Source of the DNA: Eleginops maclovinus
Taxonomy: Eukaryota; Chordata; Actinopteri; Perciformes; Eleginopidae
DNA: 64,000 nucleotides
Direction of reading: 5' to 3'
NCBI RefSeq assembly: GCF_036324505.1
Contig: NC_086354.1
Span: 19,592,707 to 19,656,706 of the forward strand
The position numbers and the translations under genes are program-made. This document shows, piece after piece, positions 24,561 through 36,894 of this stretch. The stretch's first letter is position 1; each line of letters starts with the position of its first letter. The notes beneath the pieces are model-generated. The model did not search any database, was not told the DNA's origin, and was given only the letters and a program-made list of their open reading frames with translations.

Positions 24561-25604
24561 ATTGTTTTTTGCCTTTTAGAGACTCTTAGTTGCCACTTAT
24601 CTTTAAAAACATAGAGTAGAGATGTGTGATGCCAGACCTTTGAAAGCCAAAAGAGACAGCCTGCTGGATGGTGCCCACTTAGTGTCTATAGCAATGAGAA
24701 AATGATTCATGTTTCGGATATGACAGTCACTTCTGTCCTCTCTTTGACCTGCTGAATGTCTGCCTAGTAATTGTCAGGCAGGATATTTTAAAAGCTTCAT
24801 TCCAAGTCTCAGAGGAGGCCAAGAACCACCAAGGGAGTTTCCAGCTTGAAACGCCACTGATCAGAAACCACATCAGAACTCGTCAAATTTCACTGAAACA
24901 GAAAAACAGAGAGCCTAGAATTACCCTTTGAATTGTGACCAACATGGGGACTGAAATACCCTTTCAGGAGTTCCCATTTCAGCCTAAAGCTCTGGTTTGG
25001 ATTGATAGTGGGTTGGATCTCATCAGAAGAGCTGTTTTTAATGCTAACATTTGTTGCTTGTTTATTGGGCCATATGTTTGGTAACCACACAAAATGTCCC
25101 TTTTCAGTTCCAGTAAACAGAAATCAGAAAATCCACCCAAAAAACACATTCAATTTGTTTATCATTCCTATATTAGTTTAGTATGTTCTTTCCCCTACTA
25201 TTCATTTACAGGGAAACCAGGTTTTCTTTCTTCCTGACTTTAAACATTGGGGGTTTTTTTGTATTGTTTTGTTGTAAGCTTGTTCCTATTTCATGGCTAA
25301 AGTTTTAAATCTCAAAATAAGGGTAATTTTCTCTAGAGAAGGAGAGAGAGGAAGAGTTAGTGAGAGACAATTACGCAGGTAAAAAGGTTTGTCTACAATA
25401 ATTTGATGTTTGTGGTTTCGACATTAAGTATCAGCTGTGTTCATGGGGTCAAATGACTTTCAACATTTTGGAAACTTGCCTTTTGATCTCGCAAATTAAT
25501 TAACTGCCTAACGTCCACCGTCTTCAGAGTGCAGCGTCAATGTTTATGAGCTGCCTTAACTCAAAGATATTAAAGCTGACCTGTGATGAAATTGGTTTCA
25601 TTAT
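24561..25604. other. non-coding stretch, no gene seen
   Basis: AT-rich DNA. It could include further eroded transposon sequence upstream of the possible Tc1 relic, but nothing definite is recognised. Confidence 0.45.
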
Positions 25605-26087
25605 TTAATGTTCAGGGATGAGAACATGGACATGATTAAAAGTGTCAGCAATGGTGATACCATAATTGTTTAGAAGATCAGGCAGAGTGGGGATGACTTT
25701 CTGTGGGCAGGAATTAACAAACAAAGCAAACAGAACAGCTTCAATACTTCTTCGGATAGTTTCACCAAGTCTCTGAACTCTGGAGGAATAAAACATTATT
25801 CTTCCAAAATAAATCAACTCATTTGTGATGATAGCGTGTTCAGGGAGCTTTTGGTCTTGTGGATGAGAAAGCCTTCTTAAAAGGAGACAGCTAAGAGGAC
25901 AGAAATGTTGCTCGATGTAAATGATAGAAAGAAATGTTATAGCTCCGAATAATATTTCAGTGATTCTGTCCTCGAGGGATGTAATTATAGATCTCCAAAG
26001 ATACTGTACATGACAATGTCTGTGAAGGTATACGCAGAGAGGGTTGTTCTGGGTATTCATGGGTTGATAAGTCTTGCAGAACAGCAC
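25605..26087 (-). other. unexplained 160-codon open frame without ATG start
   Basis: Apart from the CA-array artefacts this is the longest open frame in the window. It opens at a GTG-class codon; the first Met is nine codons in. The peptide is hydrophobic and cysteine-rich in the first half (ITEILFGAITFLSIIYIEQH) and ends NYGITIADTFNHVHVLIPEH, stop. It has no signal peptide, no clear repeat of transmembrane segments and no family motif I can place. A long frame of this size can arise by chance in 64 kb, so I do not call it a gene. Confidence 0.2.
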
Positions 26088-26499
26088 ACATGTTGATCTG
26101 TACTTGAAGCAAGCTGTTTAGTTGATCTCACTCCTCTCGGTTGGTTTGTTTGTATTTGAAAAGCAAACACACCATGGTTTTACTCAGAAATCTAAACTAG
26201 TGTTAAAGTCACAGACAAATACATATGTGTTCAAGTTTGCGCACGATCCAGCGGACTCAAACCATTGCAGGAAAGTGCCTCTGTATTAGTTATGTTTCTA
26301 TACTAACTTATCCTGAGTGTCAGCCATCTGTATGTTTTAAAAGCTATGTGCAAACAGGGCCCACAACTCCTTTGAAGAGAAAGTCATCGGTTAAATTATA
26401 ATAACGAGCGATGCTCCCCACAGGCTCCGTCAGAACTCACCTCACTAATCTTTTATTATTTAGTCACGACATATTGATCATTAATTTTAAATAATGATC
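26088..26499. other. non-coding stretch, no gene seen
   Basis: No feature recognised. Confidence 0.5.
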
Positions 26500-26700
26500 C
26501 TGCTCTGTCGAGAAACAACAGCCTTAAGTAAAACAGCGCCATCTTGTTCTCTGTTGATTGACAGCTCTCTGCTGCAAATACCATAAACATAACAAAGCCG
26601 CAGACCCATTTGAAAGACATATAGCAGCCTGATAATTTTCTTTTTTCCAGCAGCTGTATTGAAGCCAATGAACATTTTCCTATTTATGGCCTCATGTTTT
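26500..26700. promoter_or_regulatory. candidate regulatory element with PBX-MEIS decamer
   Basis: A second exact TGATTGACAG (26555-26564) lies in a segment with GATAATTTTC and TATTTATGGCC (HOX-like, about 26681-26691). Two minus-strand frames overlap it, but they lack recognisable content. Enhancer function is inferred from motifs only. Confidence 0.25.
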
Positions 26701-29700
26701 GTGATTTGAGTGTATATCTGAAGTATTCTCTAGCACAGGTAATGGGTTCTGTCAGCGCATTCTTTCTACAGAAACTTATTACCCCAAAACACCTGCCCAT
26801 CAATATCTAAGGCGTGAACAGAAATACACCAGTGAACTTTCTCAAATGTCCCTCAAACAGCTTAAATCAAAACAAGTCCATTTACACCACGGCCATGCTC
26901 CAAGGGAAGGATTGAGGCATGCAATTTTATGTACGGATTATGTGAGTGTTGCCGTCCACAGGGCGCACAACACTTACTTATCCACTCGTGTGCCAATTTG
27001 TGGTGGTGTGATAGAGATCTGTTGATTGTGCAGTACAAGAGGCTGGAGAGGGAACATGAGATTGTAAAGCAGGCAACTTTCCTTCACTTCATCAAATCCC
27101 GTCAACAGAAACAGAGATAATGAGCGTGTTAGGGGAAAAATCACAAAGTTCAGATGAAAAGAAGATGTGTCCACATTCAGCCTACTCTGCATTAAGGAGA
27201 AAGCCGCATCAGAATGACAGTAGTGATTTCCTTTGTTGCCCTGTGATTGAGGTTGAGGGATTTCTCATTAGGTCTTATTTCATGTGTGAGCACACAGCGG
27301 ATTGATTCATTGACGTGATGACCTGGAAGCCCACCAGTGGTGTACGGGTCACATGTACAACTGTGATTAATCAGATGCTTCGCATAGCTTGACAGACATC
27401 ACAGCAACAGCTCCCACAGAACAGGAAGAGAAATTTGTGTTTTATACAGAATAAAAGTACCTCACTGCAGGTATGTGTCAGTGTTCAAAGAGTCCTCCGT
27501 GTTTGTTTAAGTTTATAGTAGCATAGTGTCTGAGATAATTCGTAGGAAGTCATTAATTCTGCATAACTGCCTGCTTTGAAATGTCAGGCTTTGAATTTTC
27601 TTTTATAAGACCATATGCTTGCTCAAAGTATAAATTGTTAACGTCATCTTCAACAGAGCAGTTAGAGCGGGGAAGAGAAAAAAGGCTTATTGCAGAGAGC
27701 ACATCATATCAGCAGAGATTCTGCCAAGATGAACGGCTCCGTCTCAATAAATTGTATTTTTGTGTCGGAGAAGCACATGGGACTCTTGCCTAATGTAGCG
27801 TAAAAGTCTCTTTTGTGGAGCCTCCAATTCATTGTATCAGCCTGTCAGAACTAAAACTAGGGAAATTGCAGTGAACAATGGAAAGAGAAAGGAAAGAGAG
27901 GTCAGAGCGCCAAGCTTGTCCCAGGAAACAACGTGTGCTCTTTCCAAAGGATGACAAAGCGCGACCAAAAGGGCTATTTTCTCAAGACTATTCTTGAGAG
28001 ATAGAATCTGGAATTGGCCCAACAGTCTCAATTTTGGACGAATCCGTATAGACTTCTATTTGAAGGTGAAGAAGATTTTATAGAGCCTTCTTTAAACCTT
28101 TATATTTATCATACACACCACAATATATAGCATATTCTTTAGGAGAACGTTTCCTCAGAGCCATTTAAAGTGTTTTCATAAGTTGTACACACAAAACATG
28201 CCAGTCATGTTTAAAATGAAAACACATGCTTGTGATGAAGGTTTAAGAACATGCAAGAGCTCAGTGCAATTGACCAATTGTTGTGTCAAGTGATAATGAT
28301 TGTCAGATTTTTCGGTTTGGGAAAGCTACACAAATTCTCAGACGCATGCTTTCTAAATTCAGACTCTGAATCGGGTAAAGGAAGAGCGGTTTCAGCTGCT
28401 GTTCAACCATACACAGAAGAAGCATACTGACGCAACACCCGACATCAGTTGGGTATGGCCTGTCGTGGTGTGTATTTTGGTCTCCTTACGTTTAGCAGTG
28501 AGGTACTGTCTTCGTCGCTACCCAGCTGCCATTGAAAGCAGCATTATTGGACTCGTGTACAATCGCTTTTTTTATAAATCACATGTTTTGATGTATCAAA
28601 CAATGCCTCATACAATAACTTCTATGCTCCAGGTAACAGCCTCTGAAGTGACATTTTTTTCAGAGGGTAATCTTCTATCACCAATTAAACTTGTGCGACA
28701 ATGACAAATGTGTCATTTCAGTGAATGTGTTTCTTTATATTGTTATCTACTGACCTTAAAGGGCCAAAGCTTTATATAAACGATGACAGAATAACACCCC
28801 TCTTAATGGATTTCAGACACATTCGTGCCACTAATATCAAATGAAGTTCCCTTGAATATACCAAAGAGCTTTAATCCAGGATGTGATTGTTCTGTTGTGT
28901 CAGTCGATGTTGTGGCCACATTAGCCTGTTGAAAGTGATACCAAAACAAACTGAATCTTGTCCAACATGACCCCCATTACAATTTCAATTTATTTTCCCA
29001 CCCACTGTCTAAATCAAATTGAACCTATTGACCAGGCGGATAGAAAAGGACTGGTAAACAAAACAAGATGTTGCACACTTCCCCCTCATTAAATACTGAG
29101 AGTCCATTGAAAATCAACACTATATTGATGGGAACATCCTACATGTTGCGAAACAGTCGACTTAATGGAATTTAAACTCAAATTGCTGGCTGCTGTTGAA
29201 TGCATCTTTAAGTCCGGTGGCTTTACGGAAACAGTCTTCCTTTTCATTGAGGATCATGGAGAAATTAAGGATCCTGGAGAATATAATATCACCATAAGCA
29301 AGTACATGGTAGCTCCAGATCCCATGCTGCTGGTATTCCTCCCTGTCCGTATTATTTGAATATAAAACCCATCAGCTTAGCTCTGCGTGCAAGACGGTCT
29401 TCTTTGTTGTGGTCGATTGCCGCCATGCTTGGGACTGATATGGTTGTACGCTTTTATTTTACCCGGCACTCCAGTGGGTCCGTAGTGATTCAACAGTCAT
29501 TATCAATGCCCAACACATGTCTGCCTGCCACTAACGCTCCTAGTAGCACACTGACCACAACAGGGAACCAAACACACTAATCCATTGTGGTCTCAAAATG
29601 GATCCTGAACAATTGCTTGGCATTTGCAGCACTCACATGAGGTTGCTCAGAGTATGTCTTACTCTTCACTAGGAATTAACAGTGAGGACAATATACAGTA

Positions 29701-30734
29701 TTTATTCTGTTCTGAATGCTGGATGGATCAATCTGATGATCCTCTTCAACAATTTAATAAGAACCACGCTCCAGTGCGCAGGAAAATTACACATACATGT
29801 AATATTAATCAGGTCATATATGTGCCAATCCTTCCATATGCAATAAGAAAGGGTGTTCGAATTATATAAGACTCTACATGTGATGCATCGGACACAACAG
29901 ACAATGGATAGAGCTGCCCTTCCCCATCCATTTGCCTCGGTCCTCTCTTTCCGTTTACACATTAAAGAGGGTGTCTAAACTGAGCCGATTATTACACAAG
30001 GAAATCAAGCCATCTGACACACCGATCAATGGCCGCCTTGACTGATGGGTCTCGTATCTAGATGAACGGCTCCCCAGAGGGATGCTTGCTCTGCCTCACC
30101 ACTGCTACAGAGACAGGGGATGCAACAGGGCTGAATGTCAAGGTCACCTCGCAGCCGCAGCGATGACATGATGCATCAGACCCACCCGAAGGAGATCGTA
30201 CAGCAAGATCTGACCATAGATTGAAGGAGATGAAAAATAAGAAAGACAAAGGCTCTCCCTCGGTTTAAAAAAAATGTTTATATTTCATGCCAGGCTATAC
30301 TGTAACACATAGTGACTGTCGTTCATTAAAAAGGACCCAGGAGACATGGGGAGAATGCCCTTGTGGTTTATTGAAGATGCACTGGAAGCCTTTAGGGACA
30401 GACTGCTCATTGTGACCGCCCCCAGCAGCAGTAGCCAGCTGTCCCTCAATCTGGGGAGGAAGCAGATATGTTGAGACTTTGACATTGAATACAGCCTGAA
30501 GATGTTTGGATGGCATACTGATACAGTGGTCATCTGTTGAACCAAAGTGAAAGGTCACACGGAACTACTCACAGCAAAAGTACATTCAGTACATGATATG
30601 TATTGTACTGAGAAGTGTACCAAACATGTACCCAGAGGGGGGTATTCATGATCAAAAATAGAAAGAGAACATCTCAGCAGAAGTTATTTTTATATGTGTA
30701 TTGTATAAGTATTTGTTATATTTAGCCATGCTAG
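26701..30734. other. non-coding stretch, no gene seen
   Basis: Four kilobases of unique-looking sequence. A short degenerate duplication (GGATCATGGAGAA then GGATCCTGGAGAA) lies at about 29252-29281. Frames such as 29165-29359 and 29356-29580 have no recognisable domain. Some sub-segments (for example 26930-27330) have enhancer-like texture, but too weakly to list. Confidence 0.5.
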
Positions 30735-31215
30735 TGGTGCAGCTCTTGAGATGCCAATGGCCGGTCTGTCAGCCCACTATGGTCCAGATTGAATTACCTC
30801 AACAAATATTGGCTGGATTGCCAGGATGTGTTGTATGATGCCTAGGGTATGAATCTATAATAACGATGGGGATTGACTAACTTGCCTTCCAGCAGCACAC
30901 AAAGGTTTGAAGTTTTTGAGATAATTCTCCATAATTATTATATGGCAAGTCATAAAATGTGGTATTCACATTCATCATCTTAGGTCAAAAAACTTCACTT
31001 GGTTTATAAGAAAACAAAAAATTAAGAAAATAAAGAAATGTACACTTTGTTCTTTTTGCTAAAAAGCAATTGCTAGCATTGGAAGCATGAATAAACTAAG
31101 CTGTTATACAATAGCATGTTAGCATTTTGTGATGTTAGCATACTTACATTAGGATTTAGTTCAAAGCACCACTGTGTCAGCACAACATCACACCAGTGTG
31201 GCTGTAGGCTCCAAG
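30735..31215. repeat. decayed teleost interspersed repeat
   Basis: Contains the eroded phrases I associate with a very common teleost repeat: a GCTCTTGAGATGCCAATGGCC block, CTCAACAAATATTGGCTGGATTGCC (about 30798-30822), and the TAGCATGTTAGCATTTTG / GATGTTAGCAT / GTTCAAAGCACCACTGTG series at about 31111-31176. The class of this repeat is not known to me. Divergence is high and the limits are approximate. Confidence 0.5.
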
Positions 31216-31819
31216 ACTTGTAAACACGAGCAGTGAGCAAGAAAATAAAGTGTATATTTGGAATGAGGTTTGTAGTCGCCAACTCCCCGTGGAAATCCCC
31301 CACAAATATTCCTAACCAGGACAGGAACCTTAAAAAAATGCAGAGTGCCATTGCCTTGATCAAACTGCAGGATGACAAGAGGAGTGTTAACAGGGTGGAG
31401 AAGTGTGCGCTCACTGTTTGAAGAGGTATGGTTTGGGACTTCCTCCGTTCAGCTGAGTACATGTGCTGCTTAGTAATTGACACGACATGAATTATACCTT
31501 ATAGGATTCCTACAAGTTCAAAGCAGCCATCTTGGTAGAAAAACAGGCCCTGTTACAAATTCATGCTGACACTACAAACATCACTGCTCCCCTTTCCTTC
31601 AGTGTTTAATATGAGTGGGTCTTTGCTCTCTTACAGGTGCAAGTCCTGGTCTACAATGTCGTGGACCATGTTCTTTGTTTCTCTTTTCCTTTTGTCCTCA
31701 AGAATAATACAATTATCTTATAATGGGATTTCCTTTGATAAAAAAGCAGTGTTCTGTCATTCTGTTGGAGGTGCCAGAGTGTTGGATGGTGAGAAACTCT
31801 AGGTTAAGTACTTTCTTTT
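31216..31819. other. non-coding stretch, no gene seen
   Basis: Two overlapping frames on opposite strands at 31073-31483 and 31233-31421 look like chance. Nothing else seen. Confidence 0.5.
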
Positions 31820-32330
31820 TATCACTGCTCCTTTTTATATGCAAATCATCCCGCCCGCCCATCTATTTACTGTTGCAGGTATTCAGACAGGGCCTCAAAC
31901 CGTGCCAGCCACAGACCGCAGCAGATCCAGCGCCAGTATGGGACTTGAAATAGATTTGATTAGGATTCAGAAATATGCCTTTGATCTCACGTTTGTTAGG
32001 CAAACGCAGCCACATGACAATATGTGAGAGGATGGAATGATTCTGCTGCCGTTTACAAAATAATGGACAATCTAATTGTACTGTAATGCAGGGTGTGCAC
32101 AGTTATTAATTTGTGAGGTGCAGTGAGCCAGAAACTTGGTTCATTTGCATCCAGTTCTGACAGGTTGAAGGAGGCAGTGGTTTGGCTTCAAACAAATAAT
32201 GCTGTTGCCTATAAATAATCAGCATCCTGTTGCCGTGTGACACAAACTCACTACCTGCTGTCGGGATGAATGGTGTCATTGTGTCAATAAATCTGAAAAC
32301 GGGGCAGAGATTTTTAATAATTAGATGTAC
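31820..32330. promoter_or_regulatory. candidate conserved non-coding element
   Basis: The strongest enhancer-like texture in the window. It has exact octamers ATGCAAAT (31839-31846) and ATTTGCAT (32143-32150), TTATTAATTTG (32102-32112), TAATAATTAG near 32314, and several ATAAATAAT or TCAATAAAT words, all in unique DNA with balanced composition. No protein-like frame. Conservation untested. Confidence 0.33.
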
Positions 32331-33752
32331 CGTTACATACTAGGATGCTCATTGCTGACTGCATTTCTGGAAATCCACAGCACTGGAACTGATTTGGTCT
32401 TGGTGAGAAAAAAAACCTCAATCGGCTTTCAGCTGCAGTCATCTAAATAGATGCGTCCATGCTGTCAGAACTGAACATAGAGACCAATATACAAAAGCGA
32501 AATCATCCGAGCAATCTCACTGCTTCCATTAAAGCATTTTAAAATGTGACACTTTAGCTGCTTTCCAGTCAGAATGCGCACCAGACATACCAGAAATAAG
32601 CCGTTGTCATTTAAATTGTTGAGTCATACGCCCAAAAGACCTCAATGACCCAGATCAAGCTTGAAATGTATTATTTAAAGCATGTGGATTGTGTGCGATT
32701 TCACTTCTAAAAATACAATTATGACGTGGACTGTCATCCAACAAAGTATATAGCATTTCATTGCGGCAGATTTAGGTTTCAAGGGTGATTATTCTATATG
32801 TTTGCACTGTACGGAGCTCTTTAAACTTTCATTAAACTGAGGCCAGCCAATAACCCACTCCACATTTATTATTTACTACATAACACGGCATCCTCTGATG
32901 AGCTGTAATTCTACTTGCATGGGTACAGCTGGAGGGCCTGCACAAAGGTTTTTACATAGCTAACTTCATGCTAGTTGGAATTTGCATTGAGAGTCTATTA
33001 AAAGAAGTCTTCTACATAGGTAAACACTGTGAGATTAGTAGCAGCTGGCCAACTTGCAGAATTAAATTGTTGTCAGAGCACAATGTCAGTGAATGTTCTT
33101 TTTCCATTCTCAGCCATGGATAACCAAGAGCCTATTTTCGCTCCTTTGGGCGTGGGCTCTGACTGACTCGAAAAGCTCCCCCTTACTTTAAGCTTTTTCA
33201 GGCTGTAATTGACAACACTTGATGCTCAGGCTTTGGAAAAGACCATGGATTTCCCTTGGATTAGAGTGTGAGGGCCGCCTCTATTCCATCCGCCGCAACT
33301 AGATTAAATCACTTGATTGGCAGAGAAGGTACGAAGACGGCAGTGGCAGATAGCCAAGATATAACGTACTTGCTCTGCATCCAAGGTGAAAGGTTAACCG
33401 TCCTGTCCGGAATGGCTTCAAAGCGTTTGGCCTTGACCGTGCGGGTCAGACGATGGCAGTCACACGTCGATGAACTACAATTGAAGTGCAGCATCAGGCC
33501 CCTTCACATCCCATTTTATCTGACGGCTGAAAGAGCTTCTTCCATCTGTATTTTTCCAAAAGGTAATATCTCTAAAAGCACAGGAAATAGTCACACAAGA
33601 ACCCATCCTACATAAATACTGTATATACAGAACACACACTATCATACAAGATATGCTCAAATAAACCCAAGCCTCTCATTTCTTAACTGTTCACACTCGG
33701 CAGTCACACTACCCTGACTTCTTTCTTCCACCTCAGTTCATGGTGTCACATG
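32331..33752. other. non-coding stretch with one odd open frame
   Basis: A plus-strand frame at 33268-33615 (115 codons, GTG-class start) is more GC-rich than its surroundings. It contains GERLTVLSGMASKRLAL and later AERASSICIFPKG, just before an AAAAG|GTAATA donor-like site near 33562. No family recognised and no acceptor identified, so no exon is called. The rest is unique AT-rich DNA, with enhancer-like texture at 32500-32900. Confidence 0.4.
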
Positions 33753-33774
33753 CCCTCTCTCTCTCTCTCTCTCT
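33753..33774. repeat. (CT)n microsatellite
   Basis: Eleven uninterrupted CT units. Confidence 0.92.
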
Positions 33775-34224
33775 GCATCTTCCACTGCATCACAGCTTCC
33801 CAGAGGCTCGAGGCTTTGAATAGCTTGGAAGCAAAAGAGGAGTCTGCCTCAAATCTCATTTCATGGTCTTATAATGCAGTGCTTCTTTTACAGTTCTAAT
33901 GAGTGATTGGTTTACAGGAGCGTTTCCACGAAAGGTACAATATCCAATTTTGGGATTACAATTAAATTATGGACCACATGGATTCAGTACTGGCCAACCC
34001 TGATTCTCCATGGAGGTAATGTTGTTGGTTTTTCCATTTGTTTGCTGAATATCAAACAGGTTCAGCTAGTAGTTATCATGGTTGTTGTGGGGCAGATGTA
34101 GAAGGAAGAGTGAACTTCGCATTTTTTTAATGTTATCGTTCACTCTCCACTCTAATCAGCATCGTTACATGTCCAGAAGGCAGCTTTTAAAAAAAACAAA
34201 CACTCAAAATCCACTGTACGTACA
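33775..34224. other. non-coding stretch, no gene seen
   Basis: No features recognised. Confidence 0.5.
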
Positions 34225-34450
34225 CTACCTGCCCAGCATCAAACAGCAGACATACCAACTAACTTGTGAAAAAGTGGACCATGTAGCAGCTAAAGGGTAT
34301 ATATACTTTTCAGAAATTGATTGAGAGCAAATCAAACTTAGAGGAACAGTCAGTAAAACATTGATATGCATTGGGTGGACAAAAACATGACTCCCAATGA
34401 ATACCAATGCTGCGTCGTCTGTTAGATTTTAATTGGCCAATAAACAAGTT
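34225..34450 (+). repeat. teleost interspersed repeat, decayed copy A
   Basis: Shows the ordered phrases of a common teleost repeat: ACCATGTAGCAGCTAAAGGG (34278-34297), then GGGTGGACAAAAACATGACTCC (about 34373-34394) followed by AATGAATACCAATGCTG. The copy at about 36.9-37.25 kb holds the same phrases in the same order and orientation. Class unknown to me. Limits approximate. Confidence 0.5.
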
Positions 34451-34559
34451 GATAAGACCAGTAAGTAGGGGCGGGGTATTGATACAGGGAGGCCACATAT
34501 CCATCTTTTTATTAAAGAAATTATTTAAATTGTAAATATAAATCACATGCCTTTTCAGT

Positions 34560-34574
34560 CCACTAGGTGGTGCT
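34560..34574 (+). promoter_or_regulatory. CTCF-like site
   Basis: CCACTAGGTGGTGCT matches the vertebrate CTCF core (CCASYAGRKGGCRCY type) at all but one position, T for C in the GGC. Similar words occur inside some fish repeats, so it may be transposon-derived. Binding is not shown. Confidence 0.35.
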
Positions 34575-34599
34575 GTCATCCAAGATTGACAAAAGAAAG

Positions 34600-35029
34600 A
34601 CTGAGACACCTTAAAACGTTATGTTATAAAATGAACAGATGTTGAAAACTACATTATATATAGCTGCAAAGTCAAAACATTGCAATGTATTGTGATATTC
34701 TGTCACTAAAATACTAAGCATATCGCAAAATGTTTATGAAGACATTTAATATTGTCTCGTGACTTCTCGTACAAATGCTATAGCTGTAATGTGTATCCTG
34801 TTGATATCGTGTTGAGGGAAAAGATGTGTCTCAAACATAACTAAATCGTGAATGAGGATTCAGGTCTAGAGTTGCAACGTTAAGGTGAAGACTTCCTGTC
34901 AATACAAATCTATGTAAAGCAGATTTTACAGCGTCGGCAGAGGTCTGAGCGGAGTGTTTCTTTTTGTAGAGGTGAATCGTTTGACATTTATCATGAGGCT
35001 TTTTGTTGTTGGACCGTGAAGTTTTGCAG
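34600..35029. other. probable old repeat debris
   Basis: Segment 34680-34770 (GCAATGTATTGTGATATTCTG, later ATTGTCTCGTGACTTCTCGT) resembles strongly eroded teleost repeats with alternating ATTGTGATAT words. I cannot delimit it. Confidence 0.25.
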
Positions 35030-35480
35030 GTTGAAGGATTTCACAAACCAAGCAGCTGTCTCCTCCATTCACACACTACATGAACAATTACCCTTTTCTG
35101 CGGCAAATGAAGCAATTGCCACTACAACCATTGACCCTCTGTCTTTGCTATAATATTGTTCATCTGTCATGAGTTAAGGAGACACACAGTAGTGGAAACA
35201 GCAATGAAAACCTGACAGTAAACTCCCACGACACCTCCGAGAGCCATTTTAATGTCCAAAGCCACAGCGAAAGGAAGCGATCACACGGCCTTGTTTTGGC
35301 AGTTCTTATGCAGTCATTGTCTCAGGGGTGATAAACAGCCTCCATCACAGCAACAGCCAATCACAACCCAAACTAATTACCGGACTGGCAGGTCCTGTAT
35401 TCATTGTGGGCCTTGCAACTGCACATGCCCAGTTTTCTATCTGCTTCTCATTCAGGAAAAAGGCCATTACCACAAGGCCC
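35030..35480. promoter_or_regulatory. candidate conserved non-coding element
   Basis: Contains AACAGCCAATCACAACCC (CCAAT-type, about 35353-35370), TAATTA (35374-35379), GTCATTGTCTCAGGGGTGATAA and CATTGTGG words in unique DNA. A short plus-strand frame over it (35252-35485) looks incidental. Motif texture only. Confidence 0.27.
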
Positions 35481-36890
35481 TCTGAGTCAGATGAAAGAGG
35501 AATGATGTAGTATAATGTTTTCTCTGTAACAATGGAAACATGTCACCCATTCCTGCCATGTTGATTGTGGTCCATTTCTCTTTTTTTCAGTCTTGTTTTT
35601 ACCTGAGGGAGAGTTAGATATCACAGGGGTCCAACCTGCCAGATATCAGTGCCTGTTAACGCCTCACTGAACCAACATGAGGCGAAAATCTTCAAAGGGG
35701 CTCACCATGCCGCCACTTAGACAGATTATATGTTCATCTATAAAAGGGTCTTTCATTGACATTTAAATACCAACCCATCCCCATCCTTCTACACAATGCA
35801 GAGAAAATGCATTTCTCTAATACCCCCACTTCCATTGCTTCCAGTTTTCAACCGTACCAAAATATTAGTATTAAACCCCTTATTCGCCGAGTATATAACT
35901 GCTCTTTTTCCTCCTCATTTATTGTTGAGTCGGAGGCACCGGAAGAAAGTCACATTTAACTTTATCTTCCATGGTCAATCTATTTAACACTGTAAGCAGA
36001 CTGAAGTGGTTGGACTGAAAGTGTCTGGGGAAATATCAGAGGCTGGGAAGACGTCCAATGATGCTGTGATTTATGGTTTCATTACTGCATCCACAAGGAA
36101 AGATTCCTGTGTGAATCTCGCTCTGAACATCTCTGTGCGTCACAGCGTTGATTAAGAACACGCACACAAGAACACTTGTAGGCCAAAGACGAATAAATGC
36201 CACCTTTGTTCTCGAGTTACCTAATCTAGCTATATTAGACATCTTTGTAGGACTAATAAATGTATTTAGATTTATTTAAAATCATGAATTCATCGTGCAG
36301 ACTAACAGTGGTGTTAAGAGGATATTAAGACAGCAAACAATGTCTAGTGAGCCCAGTTAGCTTGTCAAGGGTCCACTTTATCATATAGTAGCTCATAGTC
36401 AAAGAAGAGTAAGAGGAATATTTTAACTCAACTGTAGAAAGCCATATCTGACAAATTGCATTTTTCTTCCCATAAAACATTCATGCCATGAATCACTTAA
36501 GATATTGAAGTACAGGAGAGCTGGCTGGGTGCAAGGAAAGAGTTCCATTGCATTCCTATGAAAACATTTTGTCATATAACTTAGTTCTGGAAATGAAAGA
36601 AGAATGCATAATGCATCTGAAATGGGCTGAACAAAGGATACACATCACAGGTACTTATGCAGTGCTATTAGTTTCTTATTAAACTATGTATCTCAGTGCT
36701 GCCTTCAAAAGGCCAACAGATGCTATGATTCTAAACTGACCTTTAATGTGTACAACTCTTCTAGACTGTGTCCTGGAGCAACAAAAGGTCTCCAAATGCA
36801 ATGGAAAATATTCCACTTAGATGTTTATTTTTCATATTTTATTCTGTTTCCTGTGTTAAAGGTGATGAACCCACATAGAACGACGAAGCA
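35481..36890. other. non-coding stretch, no gene seen
   Basis: Unique sequence. Short overlapping frames at 35756-35987. No recognised repeat. Confidence 0.5.
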
Positions 36891-36894
36891 ACTT

